A program made the translations under genes and the position numbers. From assembly GCF_010015445.1 (NCBI RefSeq), contig NC_053116.1, forward strand, positions 41,081,095 to 41,145,094: a stretch of 64,000 nt of DNA. Reading direction: 5' to 3'. Below are positions 1 to 9,764 of the stretch, piece by piece (position 1 is the stretch's first letter; the number at the start of each line of letters is the position of its first letter). Below the pieces are notes generated by a model. The model was not told the DNA's origin and did no database searches. It worked only from the letters and a program-made list of their open reading frames with translations. Source of the stretch: Perca fluviatilis (lineage: Eukaryota > Chordata > Actinopteri > Perciformes > Percidae).

Positions 1-5
1 CTTGT

Positions 6-37
<32 letters not shown>

Positions 38-972
38 CTCTCTGTGTGTCTGTGTCTGTGTGTGTGTCTCTCTGTGTGTGTGTCTGTGTGTCTGTGTGTG
101 TGTCTGTGTGTGTGTCTCTGTGTGTGTCTGTGTGTGTCTCTGTGTGTCTGTGTGTGTGTGTCTGTGTGTGTGTGTCTATGTGTGTGTCTGTGTGTGTGTC
201 TCTGTGTGTGTATCTGTGTGTGTGTCTGTGTGTGTGTCTGTGTGTGTCGTGTGTGTGTGTGTCTCTGTGTGTGTCTGTGTGTGTGTCTGTGTGTGTGTCT
301 CTGTGTGTATCTGTGTGTGTGTCTTGTGTGTGTGTCTCGCTGTGTGTGTCTGTGTGTGTGTGTGTCTCTGTGTGTGTCTGTGTGTGTGTGTGTCTCTGTG
401 TGTGTCTTGTGTGTGTCTGTGTGTGTGTCTCTGTGTGTATCTGTGTGTGTGTCTGTGTGTGTGTCTTGTGTGTGTCTGTGTGTGTGTGTGTCTCTGTGTG
501 TGTCTGTGTGTGTCTGTGTGTGTCTCTGTGTGTATCTGTGTGTGTGTCTGTGTGTGTGTCTGCGTGTGTGTCTTGTGTGTGTGTGTCTCTGTGTGTGTGT
601 GTCTCTGTGTGTGTCTGTGTGTGTGTCTGTGTGTGTGTGTGTCTGTGTGTGTGTGTGTGTCTCTGTGTGTGTCTGTGTGTGTGTGTCTCTGTGTGTGTGT
701 CTCTGTGTGTGTCTGTGTGTGTCTGTGTGTGTGTCTCTGTGTGTGTCTGTGTGTGTGTCTGTGTTTATGTGTGTGTGTCTGCGTGTGTGTCTCTGTGTGT
801 GTGTCTGTGTGTGTGTCTCTGTGTGTGTCTGTGTTTGTGTCTGTGTGTGTCTCTGTGTGTGTCTCTGTGTGTGTGTCTGTGTGTGTCTGTGTGTGTGTCT
901 ATGTGTGTGTCTCTGTGTGTGTCTCTGTGTGTGTCTCTGTGTGTGTCTGTGTGTGTGTCTATGTGTGTGTGC
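1..972. repeat. TG/TCTG compound microsatellite, about 1 kb
   Basis: The whole stretch is TG dinucleotides broken at irregular spacing by TCTG, TCTC and rare TATG or CGTG steps. All three forward frames stay open only because the repeat has no stop codons (Cys-Val-Cys-Leu type translation), so none is taken as coding. It begins at or before the window edge and stops where unique sequence of a DNA element starts near 973. Confidence 0.97.
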
Positions 973-1250
973 AGTTTCTGAGTCTGTCTTCATTTCAGAT
1001 CAACAAAGGTCAGTTTAAAAGATCTTCGTCAGATTTTGAGAGACTCTAGTCACCTCATCCCGCTCATCATGTCCAGGTGAGTCCCGACTGCCCCCCCTCC
1101 TCCGACTGAACATGTCAGGTCGGCCAAAATGAACGCCGACAGTCCCCCAGACTGACGACGGCACGGGACACACCGAACAGACTCGAGTCACCGAACCTCG
1201 CCAGACTGTCCCACAGCCGATAATGGGCCTGGTGTGTCTCAGGCTTTACA
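973..1250. mobile_element. 3' part of a non-autonomous DNA element (same family as 45444-45986)
   Basis: The sequence from the stretch reading cttcatttcagatc through the terminal ggtgtgtctcaggcttt matches 45795-45986 in order, with about 10-20% differences by eye. In the second copy both ends are present. Here the 5' part is missing and is replaced by the TG array, so the microsatellite seems to have expanded inside the element. No coding capacity is seen. Confidence 0.6.
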
Positions 1251-1295
1251 CATGTTCCCTCCCAACAGGAACATTTAGTCAATCACTGCACAATG

Positions 1296-1733
1296 TCATG
1301 GCAGGACCACTGTTTCTCCAAGTCTCACTCTGATACGGCCCCTAAATAATGAAGTAGTACAAACAGTAATAGTGAAGTTCTTGTCATGCGTCACGTTGCC
1401 CTCAGTCCAACACTCCTCTCGGTACAGGCCGGAGTCTGAATGGGTCAGGTGGAGGATGGTGTAAGAAGAAGTTTCCACCGAGCTGACAAGTCGTTGTTTC
1501 AAGTGTTCAGGTACTGAGGGGTTGTTGGACCAGAGGTCAGAGGTGTTGGACCAGAGGTCAGAGGTGTTGGACCAGAGGTCAGAGGTGTTGGACCAGAGGT
1601 CAGAGGTGTTCCACAGGACGAGCTTCTCCTCACCAACAGATCTGGAGATCAGGCAGGAGTTGGTGTTCTTGGGGAGGTAGAAGGTGTAAGAGTCTCTTTC
1701 CCATCGGACAATGATTGGTTGGAACCAGTTCCC
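1296..1733 (-). pseudogene. Ig-superfamily receptor fragment, copy A (domain 1 and start of domain 2)
   Basis: The minus-strand reading frame matches domain 1 of the open Ig gene at 6682-7902 (motifs SCLISRSVGEEKLVLW, LTHSDSG.YREECWTEGN and the linker into domain 2, VRLGETV.LP). There is no signal peptide or start. The upstream side (1734-1808) is L1 LINE coding sequence that happens to be in frame, giving a chimeric 170-codon ORF. The domain ends at about 1296, shortly after the start of domain 2, where homology to the paralogue is lost. Domain 1 carries an in-frame expansion of the seven-residue unit NTSDLWS (four copies instead of one). I read this as a dead partial paralogue. Confidence 0.8.
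1525..1612. repeat. 21-bp coding minisatellite, four copies, inside Ig copy A
   Basis: The unit ggaccagaggtcagaggtgtt is repeated four times without changing the reading frame, giving four tandem NTSDLWS heptads on the minus strand. Paralogues at 7715 and 33105 have one unit, so the expansion is specific to this copy. Confidence 0.9.
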
Positions 1734-2898
1734 ACCGTACAGGGTGACCGCAATTAGTGCAGTGTTGGTTTGTTGATGAAAGATGCCCTTCTCTATGGCT
1801 AAGGTCAAAGTTTGTAAAATGATAGGTCCTAGTGTGTCAAATTACTGTAGTAAGAGTTCTGATGGAATTCCATCCAGCCTGCCCTAGCTGTTTTTAACGC
1901 TGTTTGAGTTCCTCTAACGTAATAGGTAGACCCAGTTCTTCTGCCTCCTCTGGGTCAAGAAGAGGCAGGTTTAGCTCTTTCAGGAACTTTTGGCACTGCG
2001 TTGGATCTGGATTTCAGGAGGATTTGTACAGCTTTGAATAAAAGGATTGGAAAGTGTCAGTGATCTCTTTAGGATTGGTTGAGATACCTCGGTCCGTGCG
2101 GATGCTGTTGATAGTAGCTCTGGACTCGCTTTGTTTTACTTTCAGAGCTAGCAATTTGCTTGGTTTACAACCATTGAAATAGTAATTTTGCCTCACTCTG
2201 TGAATTATGAATTCAGCTCTCCTTTTTAGCAAGTAATTTAGCTCTGCTCGATTTGAGACTAAAAGAGTATGTGTAGATCTAGAAAAACAAGTCTTAAGAG
2301 ATTGCTCTAACGATTTACAACGTTCTTCCAACCTTGCAATCCTTGCCTCTCTCTTTTTCTTCAAACTTGGTGAAAAAAGTAAAATGTGAAACAACTAATA
2401 AATCTTTTAGTGGTTTGTCATATGTATGCCGGGTCTGAAACTGAGCCAGTATTGATTGATATGAACTCTGCTAGTTTGGCTGCAAATTCTGTATTAAAAG
2501 CTGTGTATTGAAGAAGGGAATTATTAAATTGCCATCTCCTAGATTTTTCTCCTAACATATCACAACGGAATGTGGTTATCAGTGCATTGTGGTCAGACAG
2601 GATTGCTGGCTCCATTGCTATTGTGTGGAACATTGCCCTAAGTTCACTGGAGCACAAAAAATAATCAACGCGGGAGTGGGTGAGGTGACGTGGAAAAAAA
2701 GTTGTAATCCTTGCTAGTAGGGTTGTGCATCCTCCATATATCCATAATCCAAGATGGTGGGATTGCACAACTGCATTGAACATGTCCGATAAGTGTTTTG
2801 GGGCTTTCGTGTGGTTGACCCCTGATCTAGCCTGATTTAAAGTGATGGCTCGGAGTGATTTCACCCTAGGGTCCTTTGCACCATGACCTCGAAAAAAA

Positions 2899-3294
2899 AG
2901 CAAACACCCCCCCAGAAGCTTTTTTCACCTGGATCTAACATTGGGAGAGTTAGCTGAATAGCTTAGCGCAGGCGCTAATGGATCCAAGAGTGTATCTCAT
3001 AAGTTCCCCCACTAACAATGCCCGAAATTATACCAAACTTCTACACTAGTACGAGAAGCCAGCAGGCAAGTGTTATTTACATAAACTTTTGGTGTACTTA
3101 CAAACTTAACAATCCATCGTTTTATGAGTACATAACCTATTTGTACTAGTGTAGACGTTTGGTATCATTTCGGGCATTATTAGTGGGGGAATTTACGAGA
3201 TACAAGCCTGGATCCATTAGCGCCTGCGCTAAGCTATTCAGCTAACTCCCAATGTTCGACCCAGGTGAAAAAATCTTCTGGGGGGGTGTTTGGC
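2899..3294. mobile_element. nested palindromic MITE, about 396 bp
   Basis: The left arm (agcaaacacccccccagaag onward) and right arm (ending cttctgggggggtgtttggct) are inverted copies for about 150 bp each. They carry the mirrored block ttagctgaatagcttagcgc/gcgctaagctattcagctaa. A loop of roughly 70 bp lies between them. It sits inside the left part of the TTAA transposon. No coding sequence. Confidence 0.8.
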
Positions 3295-3515
3295 TTAGAG
3301 TTTCGATTCTCTGCCCGAGCCCAAGCCCGACCCGAGCCCGGCCCGACTTCGGGCCGGGCCGGGCCGTTATTTTCCGCCACTATCCTTGGGCCGGGCCGGA
3401 CCGGACCCTTGATCAAGCATTTGTGTTTTTTTTAATCATTACTTTAGCCTAATTGGGTGGGGAGAAAGCTATGCCATAATCAGAACTATTATGTATTTAG
3501 GCCAAAGTAACAAAT

Positions 3516-3887
3516 GTGTCCAAAAAGTTACACAAGTTGGACTACAGTTACAAAATGCAACATGTGTCATGCACGGAGTCTCCTCCTCTCGCACACATCA
3601 CACCGGGGCTGCAGGGCTGTATGGTGGAGCTTAAGTGCAACATGGAGCTTGAGGATGTAAAGAAAAAAAGAAAAACGGGAGAATTACCTTTGAGCAAGTT
3701 TGGAGGAAAGTCGGAGGTATGGAACCATTTTAAACAAGTCGTGGGAAGTGACAACATATGTGTCGGCTTTGTTGAGCGCAGTACGGCACTCTGTTCGCCT
3801 ATGACAGCTGATAAAACGGAGAAGTGGATGATGAAGAGACACATGAAGCAGGCTCCCCGTGGCAGAAAAGATGATAGTCAGCCTTGA
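3516..3887 (+). pseudogene. short transposon ORF with BED-finger-like remnant
   Basis: A 123-codon frame within the TTAA transposon. The segment LSKFGGKSEVWNHFKQV resembles the start of the BED zinc finger found at the N-terminus of hAT transposases (the S.VW.HF pattern), and WMMKRHMKQ resembles its end. The two cysteines expected between them are not in place. It has no catalytic domain and cannot be a working transposase. It could also be a chance frame, so the family call is weak. Confidence 0.35.
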
Positions 3888-4975
3888 ACGTCCTCTTTTG
3901 TTAGTTCTCATAGGCTCCCCCTGAGGGCGAGGCAAGCGGGCAAGCCCTCACAGAGAAATACGTTGAGTTTTTACGTTTCTTCATTCAGATCCATTTGCGA
4001 TCCGTTCCATTCTGATTAAACAAACAGAGCAGTTTACATGCTTCGCTCCTGTTGCATTATTCATTAAGATAATTCTAAACAGATTTCTGCAGTTCAAACA
4101 ACTCTGAATTGTAGTTGAGAACGTTATAACGGCCCACGGATTAAAAAAAGTGTCGGGTTGAAATCGGGCTCGGGTTCATAATTCCAGTTAATGTGTCGGG
4201 CCGGGCTCGGACACAACGTGCACGGGTTCGGGCAGGGTCGGGCTAGATTTTTTGGGCCCGAACGAAGCTCTAGTTTGGCTCGAGGTCATGGTGCAAAGGA
4301 CCCTAGGGTGAAATTACTCCGAACCATCACTTTAAGTATAGTACCACATTCATGTCTCCCCCTATAATTAATGAGTATTTATTGAGAGAGAGCATTTCAT
4401 TGGTTAGGCGCGGAAAAAGCTTTCATCATATGTATACGCATATACTGAGACAAAGGCTATTTTTCTACTCCTCATTGTAGTACATATATATGATATCCTG
4501 CCAGAAGAGTCTTTAATAAATCTACTTTCGTCTATGGTGAGTGTGCATCTCTGTGACAGCAAAACAATGGAGCCCTTGTTTCTGGTGTCGTCACTAGATG
4601 CAGCAGCAACTTTGAAATATTTATTTTGTAGACTGTTTACATCTCTTTTACGCAAATGTGATTCTTGTATAAGCGCCAAGTCAATGTTCTTCCTTCTTAA
4701 ATAGTCCAGGAATTTATCTCGTTTGATCGGTCCATTTAGCCCCCTGATGTTAACCGAAAGGAATTCACTGATAAATTTGTAGCAAAGGGTGAGCTGTTAG
4801 ATCTAAGCACAGTGTGGTTAAAACACAAAAAATTAAATAAATCCCTTAGCCCTCCGAGACCACAGACCCCCTTCCCTCTCTGTAGGATACGTGGCCGCAT
4901 CAAACACAGCTCGCACAAAAACTGCAGCTCAAAACTGCCCCTCCTGTCTAAAGTCACAGGTTAACTGAACCAGGT

Positions 4976-5265
4976 CTAATGAAATAAGTTATTTTAAAAT
5001 GCTGCTGTTGATTTATAAAGCACTGAGTGCTTTAGGGCCAAAATACATTTCTTTTTTTTTAGAATTCTTACATATAACATCACTACAATACACCACAATA
5101 CAATATCTCTTCCCTCTGGTTAATCATTCACATGTTTGTCCAGCCAGCTCATGTCACTTCCAGTAAACTGAAGCTTTGACTGGCAAGAGGACAGGGTCAT
5201 CACCCCATCAGAACACCCACACAACCAATGGGTGGCTCCGTGGGTCATCCTTTGGTACACTGTGA
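4976..5265 (+). mobile_element. LINE reverse-transcriptase 3' fragment (L2/CR1-like)
   Basis: One of five copies of the same block (also 9125-9195, 12140-12420, 28700-28985 and 30780-31075). In the better copies it translates as FKILLLIYKALSALGPKYISFLLELL, the conserved C-terminal region of L2/CR1/Rex-type reverse transcriptase. It starts exactly where the L1 sequence ends, the same junction as at 12140, so both L1 copies descend from one insertion or duplication. Confidence 0.65.
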
Positions 5266-5870
5266 TGGCAAATTTTATTTTAAACATTATTGTCTTAATG
5301 AGTGTTTAATAATTCCATAAGATTTATTAAATGTGTTCATGTGTAGATTCAAAAGGCTCCAAGTGAAGTAGCTGAATTCGTGAACCTTGAGTCTAATAGG
5401 AGTTATTTCTTGTCCAGAAGACCTCAGTCCCTCATTTGTTGACTTTTAGCAGACAAAGTGAAGAAGGCCATAGAACCGTCTGAACCGTGTCTCCTTCTGT
5501 CTCCTGAGATAAACTGATGTTTAGGCTAATGAAAAGAACAGGAGCAGAGGGGAAGCTGAGACAATGGTGTGACTGTTAATGATGTCCTCTTTCAACTATG
5601 GCCATGCGAAAAGATAAATTTAGAGGGGTGGCTTAACGGAGGTTTTCACTATATGATGTATGGATGTTTAGACTTTAGGTTAGAAGACCCTTTCAGATGT
5701 GCCGTGGTACTTGTGAAACTGTTTTCTCTGCATTTGCAAATGTAAAATATACTCAAAGACCAGACTTTGGTTTGATTCTCAAACAGTCGTTATTTGTTTC
5801 GTCTTGTATTCATTGATATCAAAACCCTGCTGCTTCAAGAAAAACTTCCACCACAACACCTTATCTCAGG
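5266..5870. other. non-coding block duplicated at about 31685-32250
   Basis: No gene seen. The stretch (aaatgtgttcatgtgtagatt through caaaaccctgctgcttcaag) recurs with small indels before the third BEL/Pao fragment, so it belongs to the repeated unit of the Ig array. Confidence 0.7.
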
Positions 5871-6239
5871 TTCATTACTATGGGCTTAATATGGGCTCTT
5901 AAAGTTATGGCTCAAATAATGCACCCCCTGGGATTGATAGTCCCCTTCAGCACGCGGGCCAAGGTCCTGGTGCAGCACTTGTGGGACAAACAGAGAGACT
6001 GGGATGACCCGTCACTGCCTGAGGATGTGCTGCAGCCATGGCTGACGTGGGAGGAAGAATTGCAGCATCTCTCCCAGATTCTACTGCCTCGCTGCTATGT
6101 GAGCCCTGAGATGGACACTTGAAATCTCCAGAGAGACCTTCACATCTTTGCTGATTCGTCAGAGACGGCATATAGCTCAGTGGCCGATCTGTGGACGGAG
6201 AGCTCACACGGCCATGTGGAAGTGTCTTTCCTGACTGCT
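5871..6239 (+). mobile_element. BEL/Pao retrotransposon pol fragment, copy 1
   Basis: The frame 5880-6122 contains [51 protein letters not shown] and LPRCYV. This is the conserved stretch after the reverse transcriptase in BEL/Pao polyproteins (the A17-peptidase-annotated region). After a frame change at about 6122 it continues as LHIFADSSETAYSSVADLW, the start of the BEL/Pao RNase H. Coding sequence is then replaced by a CA array. No LTRs or gag are seen here. Confidence 0.85.
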
Positions 6240-6620
<381 letters not shown>

Positions 6621-6626
6621 TTTATT
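6621..6626 (-). promoter_or_regulatory. AATAAA polyadenylation signal candidate for the Ig gene
   Basis: On the minus strand an AATAAA hexamer lies about 55 bases after the stop codon of the 6682-7902 Ig frame. A conserved LINE/SINE-like tail overlaps it, so the match may be inherited from a repeat. Confidence 0.4.
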
Positions 6627-6681
6627 TTGTATTGCAAATAATACACAACATGTTCCTAAATCCCAAAGGGCTTGTTGTACA

Positions 6682-7902
6682 CTAACAGAGTTCTCTCTGT
6701 TGACTCACACTGATAATCATCATAGAAACTGTACACCAGTACTCCCCTGCGTCTCCTACTGACATATTAGAGATAACCAGGGTACCATTATTATCGTCCC
6801 AGCTCACTCTGCTCATGCTCTGATCAGATGTTACACCAATGATTCTTCCCTCTGTTCGGTTTGACTTGATAAACCAACCATGCTCCTTACCCTCTCTCCT
6901 ACCTCTGCATCTGAGAGTGACTTCTTCTCCCTCTGAGAAGAGCTTTACAGCAGGGGGGCCAAATTTAGGGCACACAAACAGATGATACCGTTGCAGTCTG
7001 ATAGAGGCTTCACAGAAGTACCGACCTGAGTGATTTAACATCAGAGATGAAAACACCAGCGAGTAGTTTTGGTCTACTGAAGGAACAGTCTGGTTTTGTT
7101 GTCCTAGGTCAGAGGAGAACCCATTAGTCCATCGTGGGGGCTGTTCATCAGTAGAGTCAGTGATAGTGCACGGCAACACAGCGGTCTCTCCCACTGAGCC
7201 GTAGATTATCTCAGCCTGTAGTTCCAACTCTAGAGTGTAACTGATAACACACTGCTGTTGGTTCATCACCAGACAGTTGTAGTATGTAATGTCTGTTGCT
7301 GTGAGGTTGGAAACACGAAGAGCTGATGTGTTTGTCACCACTTGGTATCTTCCTCTAACATTGTCCATCACTGATGTCGTATTGTCCCCAAAAACTCTGC
7401 TCCATGTTTCTTGCTCATATCTAGAGTCCCGTTTGAGCCACTGGACATCCAGATTATCAGCTGCTCCCTTACATGGCAGGTCCACTGTTTCTCCAAGTCT
7501 CACTGGGAGACTTGGCATTCTGAGCGAATACATTAAAGTACAAACAGTAATAGTGAAGTTGTTGTCATGCATCACGTTGCCCTCAGTCCAACACTCCTCT
7601 CGGTACCGGCCGGAGTCTGAATGGGTCAGGTGGAGGATGCTGTAAGAAGAAGTTTCCACACCGATGTCAAGTCGTTGTTTCAGGTCTTCAGGTACTGAGG
7701 GGCTGTTGGACCAGAGGTCAGAGGTGTTCCACAGGACAAGCTTCTCCTCACCAACAGATCTGGAGATCAGGCAGGAGGCGGTGTTCTCGGGGAGGCTGAA
7801 GGTGTAAGAGGCTCCTTTCCATCGGATGATGATCCGTTCTTCTGCATGGATGTAGTTGCTGAGAGCAAACAGCAGGAAGGAGAGCTCTGTGACTGCAGCC
7901 AT
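6682..7902 (-). CDS. four-domain Ig-superfamily receptor-like protein, single reading frame
   Basis: This 406-residue frame begins with a signal peptide (1-20, ending NYIHA) and holds four Ig-like domains with paired cysteines: C44-C104, C144-C210, C245-C297 and C332-C390. Domains 2 and 4 have typical G.TV.LPC/GEEVTLRC and Y.C/GEYWC strands. N-glycosylation sequons are frequent (NTS, NFT, NTT, NLT, NHS, NGT). The start is the only Met before the signal peptide and is shared with paralogues at 9764 and 33300. Ig genes normally use about one exon per domain, whereas here all four are uninterrupted. There is no transmembrane segment before the stop, so the product would be secreted or the 3' exons lie elsewhere. 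Function is unknown. Similarity is to fish Ig receptors of the CD300/pIgR/FcR-like kind in general form only. It is the only intact member of the local array. Confidence 0.8.
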   Translation of the reverse strand: MAAVTELSFLLFALSNYIHAEERIIIRWKGASYTFSLPENTASCLISRSVGEEKLVLWNTSDLWSNSPSVPEDLKQRLDIGVETSSYSILHLTHSDSGRYREECWTEGNVMHDNNFTITVCTLMYSLRMPSLPVRLGETVDLPCKGAADNLDVQWLKRDSRYEQETWSRVFGDNTTSVMDNVRGRYQVVTNTSALRVSNLTATDITYYNCLVMNQQQCVISYTLELELQAEIIYGSVGETAVLPCTITDSTDEQPPRWTNGFSSDLGQQNQTVPSVDQNYSLVFSSLMLNHSGRYFCEASIRLQRYHLFVCPKFGPPAVKLFSEGEEVTLRCRGRREGKEHGWFIKSNRTEGRIIGVTSDQSMSRVSWDDNNGTLVISNMSVGDAGEYWCTVSMMIISVSQQRELC

Positions 7903-8045
7903 TCTGCTCCGAGGTCGACAAACACTGACACCACTCAGCTCATATACGCTCTACACCAACCCTCATCAGCAGCTGCTCTTTATCTGGTATCAGACAGGAG
8001 ATAAGAGAGGGGGGGGGGGGGGTCTGTCTGTGTGTACACACAGAC
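7903..8045 (-). promoter_or_regulatory. putative core promoter of the Ig gene, conserved in three copies
   Basis: The 5' flank is nearly identical upstream of the Ig starts at 7902, 9764 and 33300. A TATA-like AGATAAAGAG (minus strand, 7976-7985) lies exactly 74 bases upstream of the ATG in all three copies. That would give a transcript leader of about 45 bases. A G-run of variable length follows (about 14, about 14 and 7 bases in the three copies). The TATA role is inference. Confidence 0.5.
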
Positions 8046-8180
8046 AAGGTTATTATAGTTTTGCATTTGTCATTAGTTTTTATTTTTATTTCGTTTTGAC
8101 TTTTTGTTTTCAAATACAGTTTAGTTTTTATTAGTTTTAGTCTTTTTTTGTAATATGGGTTATTTGTTGGGGGCAAGATT
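8046..8180. repeat. AT-rich dispersed repeat
   Basis: The sequence aaggttattatagttttgca through tttttgtaatatgggtta recurs at 33433-33548 and has the look of a widespread fish DNA element. No coding sequence. Confidence 0.6.
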
Positions 8181-8312
8181 CAAAAAGTTCTGAAAAGATT
8201 ATTGTGTAATAATAACTCAACAAAAACATCATACAATTTTAGAAATATGTATTCACAATGTATTCAACAATATAACCAGTACATTAAATGTACATATGAT
8301 GATGAGCACAAA

Positions 8313-8745
8313 TACAGTATCTCACAAAAGTGAGTACACCCCTCACATTTTAGTAAATATTTCATTATATCTTTTAATGGGACAACACTGAAGAAATTAC
8401 ACTGTGTCCAGCTTGTATAACAGTGTAAATGTGCTGTCCCCTCAAAATAACTCAACACACAGCCATTAATGTCTAAACTCCTGGCAACTAAAGTCACTAC
8501 ACCCCTATGTTAAATTCACATAGAGGCAGGCAGATGTTTTATTTTTGAAGGCCAGTTATTTCATGGATCCAGGATACTATGCATCCTGATAAAGTTCCCT
8601 TGGCCCCCCCACATCATCACATACCCTTCACCATACCCCCACATCATCACATACCCTTCACCATACCCCCCACATCATCACATACCCTTCACCATACCTA
8701 GAGATTGGCATGGTTTTATGTCAGTTAAATGTACACTCTATAAAT
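8313..8745. mobile_element. Tc1-like inverted-repeat fragment with 30-bp minisatellite (3 units)
   Basis: Begins with the Tc1-like terminal repeat (tacagtatctcacaaaag, gtgagtacacccctcac) and runs through its about 200-bp TIR. It then continues into a spacer and about three 30-bp units of acatcatcacatacccttca. Only the left arm is present. The full palindromic version is at 33698-38163. Confidence 0.8.
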
Positions 8746-8844
8746 GTCAAATAATTATTACATGCCTAGCAGGTATATGCAGTGTTATAATAAATGCTTA
8801 TTACTAACCAAATACAAGACTTAGAAATGCAATAGTACACTATA

Positions 8845-9195
8845 TCCCTGGTCAAAGATTAATTTGCTGCACATTAACTGCAACAATACACAGTCAACCA
8901 AAACATTTGGTCCTTCGAGCCAGATTCAGCGTGGTCACCGTGGGATTGTTTAGAGATGTTCTCTGATCAGTATAGACGCCCAGTAGATGCCCGACCCCGC
9001 CGAGAGATCGGTCGACCAGCCTGGATGGAAGACTATGACCTCCCTCTCCAAGCACTGCAGCAGCCCTCTCCTTTGCCTCATCAAGTGGCAGTTCTCAGAG
9101 GTTTTATCTGGCTTCCCGTTTGTGAAATAAGTTATTTTAAAATACTGCTGTTGATTTATTAAGCACTGAGTGCTTTAGGGCCAAAATACATACTC
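8845..9195 (+). mobile_element. retroelement fragment (coding remnant plus LINE RT tail)
   Basis: The frame 8956-9162 reads RPAWMEDYDLPLQALQQPS and then WLPVCEISYFKILLLIY. The second part is L2/CR1-type reverse transcriptase C-terminus. The first resembles a retroelement polyprotein linker of unknown origin. The block recurs at 28497-28985 and 30498-31075. This copy preserves the empty target site (cactatatccctgg, about 8838-8851) of the L2 element at 12784-28496. Confidence 0.65.
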
Positions 9196-9560
9196 GTAGA
9201 AGACATGCGTACACAGAGGAAAGCCTTAATACTATCATTAGTGTAGCATGGAGACTGTACCATTATCCTTCTTTTCAGTGTTTCTCGTGATTCAATAAAA
9301 AAGATATTGCGTCCTCCACATAAATATTAGGTTATGTCTGGGACAGAGGATATATACTTAACTGATCAGCAACTTAATTTCATATTGAGCAAAAAACAAC
9401 TGTAGATCTCCAAAATTAACCCTAATATAAATTCACACACATAACGTAGGGCTTATCGCCGCGGGTAACGTTAGTTGTAGTGGGTGCATTTCTATCCAAC
9501 AAGCTAGGTAACATTACCCTATATTACACTAACATAGCAAACTTTTTGTCGTGACTAATT
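9196..9560. other. non-coding, no feature recognised
   Basis: AT-rich unique-looking sequence between a retroelement fragment and Ig copy C. No ORF or repeat family recognised. Confidence 0.6.
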
Positions 9561-9689
9561 CATTAATTACTCAGCATCATTTCTATATGAGAAAAGAAAA
9601 CTTAATCTGATGTTTAATGTGAATAAGACAGCTTTGAACCGTCTACTTACTACATTCCTGTCACTACCGATGTGACTGTCACCGTGGAT

Positions 9690-9764
9690 GATGATCAGTT
9701 CTTGAGCATGGATGTAGTTGATGAGAGCAAACAGCAGGAAGGAGAGCTCTGTGACTGCAGCCAT
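9690..9764 (-). pseudogene. Ig-superfamily fragment, copy C (signal peptide only)
   Basis: Encodes the shared leader MAAVTELSFLLFALINYIHA followed by a few residues (QELIIIHG), after which homology to the Ig genes stops. The flank 9765-9900 is the same promoter block as at 7903 and 33301, including the TATA-like AGATAAAGAG at the same distance. A promoter and leader are thus left without an Ig body. Confidence 0.8.

Larger units (their letters stand above)
2841..4331. mobile_element. 1.49 kb DNA transposon, 52-bp TIRs, TTAA target duplication
   Basis: Left end agtgatggctcggagtg and right end reading inward agtgatggttcggagta form near-identical 52-bp inverted repeats (2841-2892 and 4280-4331). 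TTAA flanks both ends (2837-2840 and 4332-4335). The empty site is seen in the paralogous L1 copy near 11493 (ctgatttaagtctag). A TTAA target is known for piggyBac and Kolobok elements. The interior holds a nested palindromic MITE, GC-rich GGGCCGGGCC-like tracts and one short ORF with a possible BED-finger remnant. No full transposase is visible. Confidence 0.85.
1734..4975 (-). mobile_element. L1-type LINE, copy A, 3'-truncated and interrupted by a DNA transposon
   Basis: Minus-strand reading frames give an APE-type endonuclease (GLNGPIKRDKFLDYLRR and IDLALIQESHL near 4680-4740, then HSRVDYFLCSSELRA and SDHNALITTFRCDM near 2570-2680). After these come a linker region (RRAEFIIHRVRQNYYF) and the start of the reverse transcriptase (a motif like GIPSELLLQYFDTLGP near 1800-1860). 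The family resemblance is to L1/Tx1 ORF2. It is cut by frameshifts, interrupted at 2841-4331 by a transposon, and fused at about 1734 to Ig sequence. The uninterrupted paralogue at 10544-12139 shows the original arrangement. Confidence 0.85.

Noticed and set aside
2..1049. Three overlapping 325-347 codon frames in the TG array
   Set aside because: They translate the repeat (Cys-Val-Cys-Leu) in every frame and have no domain. They exist only because the array lacks stops.
3516..3887. Treating the 123-codon frame as an active hAT transposase gene
   Set aside because: Too short, BED cysteines missing, no catalytic region, and the flanking duplication is TTAA and not 8 bp.
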